Positions 53,885-62,891 of a stretch of 64,000 nt of DNA are shown one piece after another. The notes beneath the pieces were generated by a model. That model was not told the DNA's origin. It saw nothing but the letters and a program-made list of their open reading frames with translations, and ran no database searches. This stretch comes from Gammaproteobacteria bacterium (GTDB lineage: Bacteria; Pseudomonadota; Gammaproteobacteria; Burkholderiales; Nitrosomonadaceae), in the NCBI GenBank assembly GCA_015709635.1, contig CP054180.1, positions 248,001 to 312,000 of the forward strand, in the 5' to 3' direction. The position numbers were made by a program, and so were the translations under genes. How positions within the stretch are numbered: the first letter of the stretch is position 1; every line of letters begins with the position of its first letter.

Positions 53885-55207
53885 TTATTTCATTTCCGGG
53901 TGAATTATTTGTGAAAATTTTTCAAAATAATCGGGAAACGTTTTGCCGACACAACCGGGATCGTTAATGCGCACCGGTGCTCCAAAGGATGCCAGAGCAA
54001 AGCACATGGCCATGCGGTGATCGTCATAAGTATCGATCGCCGCATTTGGGATTAGGCCGTGTGCGGGTGGCGTGATGCGCAAATAATCTGCACCTTCTTC
54101 CACCACTGCGCCAAGCTTGCGCAGCTCAGCCGACATTGCCGCGAGACGGTCTGTTTCTTTCAAGCGCCAGCTGGCGATATTGCGCAGTGTGGTCGTGCCT
54201 TCGGCAAATAATGCCGCAACTGCCAATGTCATGGCCGCATCGGGAATATGATTGCAATCCAAATCGATAGCGCGCAGAAATGTTGTGCCATTTTCGTTTT
54301 TAGTATCGCTGGCCTCGATCCAATTTTCTCCCATTGCTATTTTTGCACCCATCAATTCCAGCGCGGATGCAAAGCGGATATCGCCTTGCACGCTATCGCG
54401 CCCTACGCCTTGAACACGCACCGGGCCATGTCCGATGGCGCCGGCTGCCAGGAAATAGGATGCGGAGGATGCATCGCCTTCGACAAAAATGTGGCCCGGG
54501 CTGCGGTATTTTTGCTGTGCCGGTATCACAAATTGTTGCCAGCCGGTGTGTTCGGCTTGCACACCAAAACGGCGCATTTGCGCGAGCGTCAGTTCGATAT
54601 AAGGTTGCGAAATGAGTGTGCCGGATACGTTAATGATGGCTTTCTTTCCGCTCAACGGCAATGCCATCAGCAATCCGGTGAGAAATTGACTGGAAACATC
54701 GCCTTTGACAGTAACCGTATGCGTGCCATCTTGCTCGCGCAAAGCTGCCGGTTTAATCTTCAGAGGCGGAAAACCGGGATTTCCCAAATAATTGATGTTC
54801 GCACCCAGTTGCCGCAATGCATCCACCAAGTCCGCAATGGGCCGCTCGTGCATGCGCGGTACGCCGGATAAACGATAATTTCCCCGCATTAAGGACAATA
54901 CGGCAACCAAAGGGCGGAAAGCGGTACCGGCATTACCGAGAAATAAGTTCGCTTGCTTGACCGGAAAAATCCCATTGCCGCCGGTGATCGTGTAATCGTT
55001 TTTATCCGTTGGTGTGACAGCAATGCCCAACTGAGTCAGCGCATCCAGCATGCGTGCGGTATCGTCGGAAGCCAATAAATCGTGAATCTCTGTAGTGCCT
55101 TCCGATAATGCGGCAAGCAGCAGGATCCGGTTCGAAATGCTCTTTGATCCAGGCAGCTGCACTGTGCCACGAGCACTCTTGGCAAACGGGAGATCAAGCC
55201 ATTTCAT
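53885..55207 (-). CDS. aroA: 3-phosphoshikimate 1-carboxyvinyltransferase (EPSP synthase)
   Basis: Adds enolpyruvyl from PEP to shikimate-3-phosphate in aromatic amino-acid synthesis. It is 440 aa with the family signatures LPGSKSISNRILLLAAL, LFLGNAGTAFRPL and WRLKETDRLAAM. The motifs LFLGNAGTA and the later EGDASSASYF are typical of class I enzymes. It heads the aroA-cmk-rpsA-ihfB run. Confidence 0.98.
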   Translation of the reverse strand: MKWLDLPFAKSARGTVQLPGSKSISNRILLLAALSEGTTEIHDLLASDDTARMLDALTQLGIAVTPTDKNDYTITGGNGIFPVKQANLFLGNAGTAFRPLVAVLSLMRGNYRLSGVPRMHERPIADLVDALRQLGANINYLGNPGFPPLKIKPAALREQDGTHTVTVKGDVSSQFLTGLLMALPLSGKKAIINVSGTLISQPYIELTLAQMRRFGVQAEHTGWQQFVIPAQQKYRSPGHIFVEGDASSASYFLAAGAIGHGPVRVQGVGRDSVQGDIRFASALELMGAKIAMGENWIEASDTKNENGTTFLRAIDLDCNHIPDAAMTLAVAALFAEGTTTLRNIASWRLKETDRLAAMSAELRKLGAVVEEGADYLRITPPAHGLIPNAAIDTYDDHRMAMCFALASFGAPVRINDPGCVGKTFPDYFEKFSQIIHPEMK

Positions 55208-55412
55208 GGTTGTGTGCTGTGATAAAAATTGCTAGATAATATCCCATAAAAATATCCGAGGCGTAATTTTATTGATTTTTCAGAGCTACGAATTCTATGG
55301 AAGCGATTCGGATAGATTTATTGCATTTGGAAAAATCTTTATTAAAGTGCCCCGTTTAAGGTAATCTATCTTTTTTACAAAAAAGACACTTTATATAAAA
55401 AGAGGTTGATGA

Positions 55413-55661
55413 ATGGAAGATGCAGAAATTGTTTTAATGTTCTCCTTGCTGATGATTCCAGTTGCTGTCTGGTTACAACTGTGGGTAAAAAATCGCAGGG
55501 AAAAACGTAGGAATGATTTAGGTGAAGAGGAATTTGAAAATACAGCGCGGGCGTTCGCATCGATTATCCTGGAAGGTGCGGCTATCGTCGGCGGGCTCAT
55601 CATGATTATCATGGGCTCCAGCGGTGTGCTCAAGTATGTTCTTAATTTTTATAACTCATAA
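55413..55661 (+). CDS. Small two-helix membrane protein of unknown function
   Basis: An 82-aa protein with an N-terminal helix (IVLMFSLLMIPVAVWLQLWV), a strongly basic stretch (KNRREKRRND), a short helix and a second hydrophobic helix (ILEGAAIVGGLIMIIMG). GAGG lies 7 bases before the ATG. It is not recognised. It is divergent from aroA and converges on topB, with dispersed repeat copy C in between. Confidence 0.75.
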   Translation: MEDAEIVLMFSLLMIPVAVWLQLWVKNRREKRRNDLGEEEFENTARAFASIILEGAAIVGGLIMIIMGSSGVLKYVLNFYNS

Positions 55662-55669
55662 CGAGTTTA

Positions 55670-55813
55670 GGGCAGATCTGAAAAAGGTAGCGATCGACCG
55701 GGCAGATAAGACGAAATCAGGTGAAAAAGTGCAGTTTACGAGTACTGGATGAGCATTTTGAGCCTGATTTCAACGCTGCATGGTCGAGTCTCAGTAGTTT
55801 TTCAGAGTTTTCC
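55670..55813 (-). repeat. Nested palindromic dispersed repeat, copy C (inverted)
   Basis: A 144-bp element in the opposite orientation to copy B. Its outer arms on the plus strand are GGGCAGATCTGAAAAA (55670) and TTTTTCAGAGTTTTCC (55798). The inner stem is AAATCAGG (55714-55721) and CCTGATTT (55763-55770). The long core CTCGTAAACTGCACTTTT is identical to copy B. It lies between the convergent small membrane protein and topB genes. Confidence 0.85.
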
Positions 55814-55856
55814 TGGCGGTAAAGTACCTTAAGTCACCATTCCTAATCACTGTGTG

Positions 55857-58367
55857 TCACTGAGTGGCATCACCGGAAGCTTCAGTTTTTGCTTGTTTTT
55901 TAGCTTTTGCGGTGGTTTTTTTAGGAGCTTTCTGTTCAAACTCGAAGCTGATTTTTCCATCCGTACTTTTCACCAGATAAGCTGAGAAAGGCTTGCCTTT
56001 CTTGGAGATAAATTTTGTCAGCAGATCGGTTTTTCCATTTTCCAGTAGCTTGGTGACTTGCTCGCGTTCTATCGGACGCTCCAGGATGATTTTGCCCGTT
56101 TTAAAATTGCAGGTGCGGTTAGCGCCGACCGATTTCTCGCAGACATATTGCATGCCGTGTTCATACACTGCGTGATTGCATTTCGGGCATTTACCCAAGG
56201 CTGTTTGACCGCTGAAATCGACTTCTTCATGGTTCTCATCGCTATTGCCAAAATCAAATTTCATTTCAAAAGCATCGGTAAGCTTGATAATGGCATTGAA
56301 CGACTGTCCCATTTTGCTGCGAAAGCCTTGTAGTGGTCCGACTTCACGTTGCGTGATGAGGGTTTCCATTTCCTCTACTTCGAATTGGCGGCCGGCCAGA
56401 ATTTTCCACAGTGCGAAATCGCACTTCTGGCATTGAAATTTTTTATAGGTTTCGTGCACAGTGCCGCCGCATTTCGGGCAAGGAGATTTGAGTGTCGCAA
56501 AGTCTCCCGCAATGGTTTCGCCGCGATTCGTTTTGGCTTGCTCCACGATATGCCGCGTCATTTCGGCAATTTTTTCCATGAATGCAGCGCGTTTAAGATC
56601 GCCCTGCTCAATCTGGCGTAACTGGAATTCCCAGTTGCCGGTTAATTCAGGCGAAATCAGTTCAGGGATCTTGAGGCCGCGCAACAATGTGATCAAGGAA
56701 AAAGCTTTGGCCGTCGGATGCAGTTCACGGCCAATGCGTTGGATATAATTTTCAAATACTAGACCTTCGATGATTGCGGCACGCGTTGCCGGGGTTCCCA
56801 AACCTTTGGCACTCATTGCCTCACGCAATTCTTCATCTTCCACCAGCTTGCCCGCACCTTCCATGGCGGAAAGCAGCGTTGCCTCATTAAACCGTGCGGG
56901 CGGCCGGGTCTGATTGGCGATAATTTCGATAGCTTCGGTGGCCACGGATTCACCGGGCGTAATGGCGACAAGTGTTGTGTCTTCTGTCTGATCATCCGGT
57001 TTGACGGATTTGCCGTAAACCGCTTGCCAGCCCGGATTGATCATGACTTTACCTTCGGTTTTGAATGGTTCGCTTTCAACCCGGGTAATGCGGGTAGTGA
57101 CCAGAAACTCGGCGGCGGGAAAGAAAATAGCCAAGAAACGTTTGGTCACCAAATCGTACAGCTTTGCTTCGGCTTCGTTTAACTTGGACGGATTTAACGA
57201 CGTCGGAATAATGGCGAAGTGATCTGAAATCTTGCTATTGTTGAAAATGCGTTTGTTCGGTACAACCCAATTCGATGCCAGAATGTGCCGGGCAAATTTT
57301 GCGTAATCGGTATTTTCCAGACTGAGCAATGTATCTTTAACGGTCGCGATATAGTCTTCCGGCAGCGCGCGCGAATCCGTGCGCGGGTATGTCAGCACTT
57401 TGTGTTTTTCGTACAAAGCTTGTGCCAGGCCGAGCGTTGTTTTGGCGGAGAAACCGAAGCGGCCGTTGGCATCGCGTTGCAAACTGGTCAAGTCGTAAAG
57501 CAACGGGCAGATTTCTTTGCTGGGTTTGCTCTCTTCACTGACCTGACCGGGTTTTCCCCGGCATTTGTCGCGTATGGCTTCGGCTTGTTTTTGCTCCCAC
57601 AGCCGTTCAGGTTTCGCTTCCTGATGGGCTTTATCCTTGTTGAATTTGTCATCAAACCATTTGCCGGTGTAGTTGCCATTTCCGGCCGCAAACGTAGCAT
57701 GGATTTCCCAGTAATTCTGCGGGCGGAATTTCTTTATTTTTTCTTCGCGCTCGACCAGAATCGCCAATGTCGGGGTTTGTACCCGGCCCACGGTGGTTTT
57801 GTGAAATCCTCCTTCTTGGGAGTTAAATGCAGTCATGGCGCGCGTACCGTTAATTCCGACCAGCCAATCCGACTCCGAGCGGCTGACAGCCGCCTCGGCC
57901 AGCGATTGTACCGCTGCATTATCCAATAGCCGGGTGAATCCTTGACGGATGGCGTCAGGTGTCATCGATTGCAGCCAGAGGCGTTTGACCGGCTTGCCGC
58001 TGCCGACATGGCGCAGGATGTAATTGAAAATCAACTCTCCTTCGCGCCCCGCGTCACACGCGTTGATCAGTGTCTCGATATCTTTGCGTTTGATCAGTTT
58101 GCTGAGGAGTTTCAGACGCGCGGAAGTTTTTTCGATCGGGCTCAAATCAAAATGCGGCGGAATCACCGGCAGATTGGCGAAACTCCACTTACCGCGTTTC
58201 ACTTCATATTCTTCCGGAATGACAAGTTCCAGTAAATGACCTACTGCGGAAGAGATAACATATTGATCGTTCTCGAAATAATCTGTGTGTTTGGTGAAGC
58301 CGCCCAATGCGCGCGCAATGTCGGCCGCGACAGAAGGTTTTTCTGCAATGATCAGTGATTTACTCAT
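55857..58367 (-). CDS. topB: DNA topoisomerase III
   Basis: An 836-aa type IA topoisomerase that decatenates DNA. It has the Toprim motifs LIIAEKPSVAADIA and DAGREGELI and the catalytic Tyr in LTYPRTDSRALPEDY. The C-terminal part has zinc-finger-like segments (CPKCGGTVHETYKKFQCQKC, CPKCNHAVYEHG) and a Lys/Ala-rich tail (KKTTAKAKKQAKTEASG). The start at 58367 (MSKSLIIAEK) has GGGA six bases upstream. It is the last gene of the dprA-smg-topB run. Confidence 0.97.
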   Translation of the reverse strand: MSKSLIIAEKPSVAADIARALGGFTKHTDYFENDQYVISSAVGHLLELVIPEEYEVKRGKWSFANLPVIPPHFDLSPIEKTSARLKLLSKLIKRKDIETLINACDAGREGELIFNYILRHVGSGKPVKRLWLQSMTPDAIRQGFTRLLDNAAVQSLAEAAVSRSESDWLVGINGTRAMTAFNSQEGGFHKTTVGRVQTPTLAILVEREEKIKKFRPQNYWEIHATFAAGNGNYTGKWFDDKFNKDKAHQEAKPERLWEQKQAEAIRDKCRGKPGQVSEESKPSKEICPLLYDLTSLQRDANGRFGFSAKTTLGLAQALYEKHKVLTYPRTDSRALPEDYIATVKDTLLSLENTDYAKFARHILASNWVVPNKRIFNNSKISDHFAIIPTSLNPSKLNEAEAKLYDLVTKRFLAIFFPAAEFLVTTRITRVESEPFKTEGKVMINPGWQAVYGKSVKPDDQTEDTTLVAITPGESVATEAIEIIANQTRPPARFNEATLLSAMEGAGKLVEDEELREAMSAKGLGTPATRAAIIEGLVFENYIQRIGRELHPTAKAFSLITLLRGLKIPELISPELTGNWEFQLRQIEQGDLKRAAFMEKIAEMTRHIVEQAKTNRGETIAGDFATLKSPCPKCGGTVHETYKKFQCQKCDFALWKILAGRQFEVEEMETLITQREVGPLQGFRSKMGQSFNAIIKLTDAFEMKFDFGNSDENHEEVDFSGQTALGKCPKCNHAVYEHGMQYVCEKSVGANRTCNFKTGKIILERPIEREQVTKLLENGKTDLLTKFISKKGKPFSAYLVKSTDGKISFEFEQKAPKKTTAKAKKQAKTEASGDATQ

Positions 58368-58542
58368 TAATTTCCCTAAAGAAATCATTCACCGGCAACG
58401 GATTTCCAAGTTTCTGTGCCGCTACAAAATCAGGGTAATGTGTCAGAATTGCAAACATGATCAAAGTGTAGTGAGTCTATTCGAAGCTATTCACTTCAGC
58501 AGCCATCGGGTTAGATGGGGCTAATGAGAAATAGATTTTGCC

Positions 58543-59001
58543 TTAGTGCCGGTAATGCGAGTCGCTGACGATCAGCAATTTCTCAAGAACGGTATCATCC
58601 GTAAGTTGATTCTGAATCCACAGTTCCGTCAAAACAATCAGTTTGATTTTTTCCAGACTGGATGAATTTTCATCCATGGCCAGTACGCGATCAATCAACA
58701 ATTCACGTTGTAACGGGTTAATGATTCCGGCTTGTTCCAGGAAGAAAATAAATCCCCGCCCTTCCGTATCGATTTTTTCCATTTCATATTCGGTATAACA
58801 GCGGAAAGAATCGTTGTCAGCAAAGCTGGCCGGATAGCTGCCAATGTCGTGGCGCTCGAGTTCCGAGAGCCAATTTAAAGTTTCGCTGATATCCTCATCG
58901 GCAAAGCCGGCCATTGTCAGTTTGCGCGTCAGTGTCGCAGAGTCCGGATAACTGCCTGAGTCAAAGAAATTTTCAAATAAATAAACGAGTATATCGAACA
59001 T
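58543..59001 (-). CDS. smg: Smg family protein (DUF494)
   Basis: About 152 aa, starting MFDILVYLFENFFDSGSYPD, the hallmark of Smg. Function is unknown; the gene regularly follows dprA in proteobacteria. The frame is open upstream to 59121, but that part overlaps dprA and lacks similarity to the family, so the ATG at 59001 is chosen. No strong ribosome binding site is seen. Confidence 0.93.
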   Translation of the reverse strand: MFDILVYLFENFFDSGSYPDSATLTRKLTMAGFADEDISETLNWLSELERHDIGSYPASFADNDSFRCYTEYEMEKIDTEGRGFIFFLEQAGIINPLQRELLIDRVLAMDENSSSLEKIKLIVLTELWIQNQLTDDTVLEKLLIVSDSHYRH

Positions 59002-59062
59002 AATGGTATTTAAAAAAGCGAGTATGTTTACAGATGAGTACCTTTGGTTAATACTGCCGCTA

Positions 59063-60163
59063 TCACTGAATTCGCTGATAACATCCTCCCGGTAAACTGC
59101 TGATCCGACCGTCAAGCTCAAGCGTTAATAGCATGGCTGATACAACTTCAGCCGTCAAGCCACTGCGTACGCAAAGTGTGTCGATATCAACGGCGTCATA
59201 GCCGAGGTGTTTGAGTAGTATTGCGTTTTCAGTTGCTTCTTCGACGGCAAATTCTTTTTTTGCGGTAACTTCCTTATGCCGTGTTAAGGACAGATGATTC
59301 AATTCATCCAAAATGTCCTGAGTATTTTCAACCAGCTTTGCGCCTTGCTTGATCAAGGCATGGCAGCCTTTGGATAAGGGCGAATGAATGGAACCCGGGA
59401 TCGCCATCACTTCGCGTCCTTGTTCCAGCGCTTGACGCGCGGTGATCAGTGATCCGCTTTGTAGTGCCGCTTCCACCACCAGGCAACCGTGACTCATACC
59501 GCTGATGATACGATTTCTGCGCGGAAAGTTCCTGCCGATGGCAGGGGTACCCAGCGGGAATTCAGAAATTAATGCCCCTTCTTTTGCCAGTTTATGGGCA
59601 AGCGGGTGATTCTTTGCCGGATAGACAATATCCAGACCGGTACCGACAACGGCGATGCTGGCGGCGGAGCCGCGCAGACCGCCTTGATGCGCGGCTGTAT
59701 CAATCCCTAGCGCCAGACCGCTGATGATGCAAAGTCCGGCGTTGCTGGCGGCTTCGGAAAAAGCTTCCGCGTTCGTTAAACCTTGCGGCGTGGCATTGCG
59801 GCTGCCGACGACCGCTAACGCAGGTTGCTGCAAAAGCTCCCGGCGCCCTTTGAAGTACAGGAGCGGAGGGGGATCGTCAGTATTCAGTAACTGCGCGGGA
59901 TAATCCGAATCAGCCAAAGTGATGACCGCATTGACCGGATCTTCCAGCCATTTGAACGCGCCGGTGATTTTGTTACGGTCCGAGCCTTGCATGATGCGCT
60001 GGGCAACCGGTTTTTTTACGATGCGCTCCAACGCACCGGTTGATGCCGAAAGGATTGCTGCGGGATTGCCAAAAGCAATCAGAAGCCTGCGGATGGATTC
60101 GCCGCCCACACCGTCAATCAGATTAAGACTTAACCATGCCTCAAGATCCGGAGCATGTTTCAT
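59063..60163 (-). CDS. dprA: DNA-processing protein DprA (Smf)
   Basis: Loads RecA on incoming single-stranded DNA in natural transformation. It is about 366 aa, with the Rossmann-like core VVGSRNATPQGL, ISGLALGIDTAAHQG and GSLITARQALEQGREVMAIPG. A C-terminal winged helix (about 300-366) is present. A TTG at 60184 overlapping the LysM stop (TTGA) is an alternative start; the ATG at 60163 is preferred. It lies between the LysM gene and smg. Confidence 0.95.
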   Translation of the reverse strand: MKHAPDLEAWLSLNLIDGVGGESIRRLLIAFGNPAAILSASTGALERIVKKPVAQRIMQGSDRNKITGAFKWLEDPVNAVITLADSDYPAQLLNTDDPPPLLYFKGRRELLQQPALAVVGSRNATPQGLTNAEAFSEAASNAGLCIISGLALGIDTAAHQGGLRGSAASIAVVGTGLDIVYPAKNHPLAHKLAKEGALISEFPLGTPAIGRNFPRRNRIISGMSHGCLVVEAALQSGSLITARQALEQGREVMAIPGSIHSPLSKGCHALIKQGAKLVENTQDILDELNHLSLTRHKEVTAKKEFAVEEATENAILLKHLGYDAVDIDTLCVRSGLTAEVVSAMLLTLELDGRISSLPGGCYQRIQ

Positions 60164-60180
60164 GGTGATACCAGCTGATT

Positions 60181-61218
60181 TCAAGGGGTTTTGACAGCAT
60201 CCGATATTTTGATGGACTGTGTGCTTTGCACGACCAGAGCATATGCTATTTTATCAAAGACACGGAATACGAATACCAGTCCGGTTCTTTCATCGGGCAA
60301 TTGCGTCACTTCCCCTTTCAGGGATTTTGCTTGGCTTCTGCGGTAAACAGCCAGCACATGCCCCATTTCCAAGCCATCCGCTTCCCCTTTATTCAGGGTG
60401 ACAATATTACCCTTGCCGATCTCCATGACACCGCCATAGACCGAAATAATCCGCCCATTGACCGGAAAATCCGGTGCGTGTGGCGCGTAGTTATTGAAAA
60501 TAGTACCGGGCGCGGGAACCAAGCGATCGCCTGTTAATATTTCTTCCGAAGCGTGCGTGATGAGTATTGTGCTGGCATCCGCAAATGCGGTCACTTTCGC
60601 GTTTCCCAGGTAAACGGCTTCATAGCCGAGAACCAAGCCGTTTTGATCAGGATCCTTCAATGCTTTACCGGGGCGGAAAATTTGCCATGCCGCGCCTTTG
60701 TCTTTCGGTAGTTCGCTGACATACGCGATATTGCCCGTGCTTAAGGCGACTCGCGCGTCACTGGAACCCAGGATATAGGGCGCATTGTCGAGACCATTTT
60801 TTTCGATGACCAACGGCTGGCTCAGGAATGGCTCGATTGCAGCTGCCGGGATGCTGGGAATTGCAGTGGTGCCCGATTGTTCTGCGCGGATTTTTGGTGA
60901 TAATTTGACGGTTTTGATGCCAAATTCTTCCTCGTCCGAAAGACGCAGCCGGGCTCCATGCAGCGTTTTTTCCAGTATCACGATATCGCCCGGATAAATC
61001 TTGTGCGGGTTTTTTACCTGCACGCGGTTAAGCCCCCAGATTTCGGGCCAGCGCCAAGGATCTTTAAGAAACCGGGAAGCAATTCCCCATAATGTATCGC
61101 CCGGCACAACCACATGACGGTCGGGTGAGTCATTTCGCAATGCAATCTCTTCCGCTTTGACCGGCGTGATGGAAAGCAGGCCCGGAAATAAAATCATAGT
61201 TATAATAAGCTTTCGCAT
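60181..61218 (-). CDS. LysM-domain exported protein
   Basis: About 345 aa, with a signal peptide (KLIITMILFPGLLSITPVKA) and one LysM domain (about 30-85: HVVVPGDTLWGIASRFLKD, NPHKIYPGDIVIL) that binds peptidoglycan. The remainder is a beta-rich region found in the same setting upstream of dprA in other betaproteobacteria; function unknown. The ATG at 61218 is chosen over a TTG at 61230. It is divergent from def. Confidence 0.92.
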   Translation of the reverse strand: MRKLIITMILFPGLLSITPVKAEEIALRNDSPDRHVVVPGDTLWGIASRFLKDPWRWPEIWGLNRVQVKNPHKIYPGDIVILEKTLHGARLRLSDEEEFGIKTVKLSPKIRAEQSGTTAIPSIPAAAIEPFLSQPLVIEKNGLDNAPYILGSSDARVALSTGNIAYVSELPKDKGAAWQIFRPGKALKDPDQNGLVLGYEAVYLGNAKVTAFADASTILITHASEEILTGDRLVPAPGTIFNNYAPHAPDFPVNGRIISVYGGVMEIGKGNIVTLNKGEADGLEMGHVLAVYRRSQAKSLKGEVTQLPDERTGLVFVFRVFDKIAYALVVQSTQSIKISDAVKTP

Positions 61219-61314
61219 GGATGATCTCAAAGGCGGTGATGATGCGTACAGAATGATTGCTGAATGATACGGTCTAAATGCGCTGTTCGGTTTACTAAAC
61301 TATACATTTTTTTC

Positions 61315-61818
61315 ATGGCTATTTTAAAAATACTACAATATCCGGATGAAAGGCTACATACTGTAGCGGTTCCCGTTGCGCAAGTCACTGATAAAATTCG
61401 TTTGCTGATAAAGGATATGACCGAAACGATGTACGCCGCACCGGGCATAGGGCTGGCTGCGACGCAGGTGGATGTGCACGAGCGTGTGATCGTGATCGAT
61501 ACCTCCGAGACGCGCGATCAATTGCTCATTTTGATCAATCCGGAAATTACCGCCAGTCACGGTCTGTCGGATTATGAGGAAGGTTGCTTGTCAGTGCCCG
61601 GTATCTACGGCAAAGTGCAACGAGCCGAGTCGGTTACCGTGCAGGCTTTGAATGAACATGGTGAATCGTTTGTGCTGGATGCCGATGGCTTATTGGCGGT
61701 ATGTATTCAGCATGAAATGGATCATTTGGCGGGTAAGGTGTTCGTGGAATACTGGTCACGGCTCAAACAGGTGCGTACGCTGGCAAGACTAAAAAAGAAA
61801 CAGCGCAGCACCATGTAG
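61315..61818 (+). CDS. def: Peptide deformylase
   Basis: Removes the formyl group from nascent proteins. The 167-aa enzyme has all three motifs: GIGLAATQ, EGCLSVP and the metal-binding QHEMDHL. The ATG at 61315 (MAILKILQYPD) is the family start; a frame to 61264 is likely not coding. There is no obvious ribosome binding site. It is followed by fmt, as usual. Confidence 0.97.
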   Translation: MAILKILQYPDERLHTVAVPVAQVTDKIRLLIKDMTETMYAAPGIGLAATQVDVHERVIVIDTSETRDQLLILINPEITASHGLSDYEEGCLSVPGIYGKVQRAESVTVQALNEHGESFVLDADGLLAVCIQHEMDHLAGKVFVEYWSRLKQVRTLARLKKKQRSTM

Positions 61819-61934
61819 CGTTATGCGGGCATGAATCAAGCTGCGATCCGTACAGTGCTTGCGGATTAATGCACGGATTTCATCGACGCAATCAAATCCC
61901 CATCTTCTAATTAATAAGTGATCAATGCGTTAGC

Positions 61935-62891
61935 ATGAAAATCCTATTTGCTGGAACTCCAGTATTTGCTGCTGCGGCACTGGATGCGCTGATTCAGGCG
62001 GATCATGAAATTGTCATGGTCTTGACCCAACCGGACCGGCCTGCGGGCAGAGGAATGAAAACGGCCGCCAGTGCGGTCAAGTTACTTGCAGAACAGCATC
62101 ATCTCGCGTTATTGCAGCCCTTGACTCTGAAAGCTGCCGAAATACAGCAGCAATTGCAGGCATTACACGCGGATGTGATGGTTGTGGCGGCGTATGGATT
62201 GATTTTGCCGCAAGCGGTGCTCGCTATTCCCCGTCTGGGATGTGTGAATATTCACGCTTCACTGTTGCCGCGCTGGCGCGGTGCCGCACCGATTCAACGT
62301 GCCATTCTGGCGGGCGATCGTGAAACCGGTATCACCATCATGCAGATGGACGCCGGATTGGATACCGGTGCTATTTTGTTGACGCACGGTTTGGAGATCG
62401 CGGCGGACGACACGACGCAATCTCTGCATGATAAATTAAGTCAGCTCGGTGCGCGGAGCATCGTTGAAGCACTGGCGTTATTGCAACAGGGAAAACTGGT
62501 TCCTGCGGCGCAAGACGAGATGCAAGCCTGCTACGCAGCCAAAATAACCAAAACCGAAGCGCAGATCGATTGGCAACAAAGCGCGCAGCAGATAGACCGG
62601 CTCGTGCGGACATTCAATCCTAATCCGGGTGCTTATACACATTTCCGCGATACGGCGTTGAAGATATGGCAAGTCAAAACGATGAGCAGCAATACCGGGA
62701 AGCCGGGGGAAATTGTCGCGGTTGACCGGACAGGAATCATCGTCGCCTGCGGTTCCGGCTGGTTACGGCTCGAAACGGTGCAGAAACCCGGCGGTAAGAA
62801 AATGAGCGCAGCGGATTTTCTTGCCGGCAATCAGATACAGCCGGGTGAATGCTTTATTGCTGTGCATCATGCCGCTGCATTGCATGATTAA
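61935..62891 (+). CDS. fmt: Methionyl-tRNA formyltransferase
   Basis: Formylates initiator methionyl-tRNA using 10-formyl-tetrahydrofolate. The 318-aa enzyme has the N-terminal MKILFAGTPVFAAAALDAL, the catalytic loop NIHASLLPRWRGAAPIQRA and the C-terminal beta domain. Its stop overlaps the start of rsmB by 8 bases, so they are coupled. It follows def by 116 bases. Confidence 0.98.
   Translation: MKILFAGTPVFAAAALDALIQADHEIVMVLTQPDRPAGRGMKTAASAVKLLAEQHHLALLQPLTLKAAEIQQQLQALHADVMVVAAYGLILPQAVLAIPRLGCVNIHASLLPRWRGAAPIQRAILAGDRETGITIMQMDAGLDTGAILLTHGLEIAADDTTQSLHDKLSQLGARSIVEALALLQQGKLVPAAQDEMQACYAAKITKTEAQIDWQQSAQQIDRLVRTFNPNPGAYTHFRDTALKIWQVKTMSSNTGKPGEIVAVDRTGIIVACGSGWLRLETVQKPGGKKMSAADFLAGNQIQPGECFIAVHHAAALHD

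Noticed and set aside
55273..55287. TTTTTCAGAGCTACG near aroA, like one end of the dispersed repeat
   Set aside because: Only about 12 bases match one end, with no second arm or core. It is too short to call a fourth copy.
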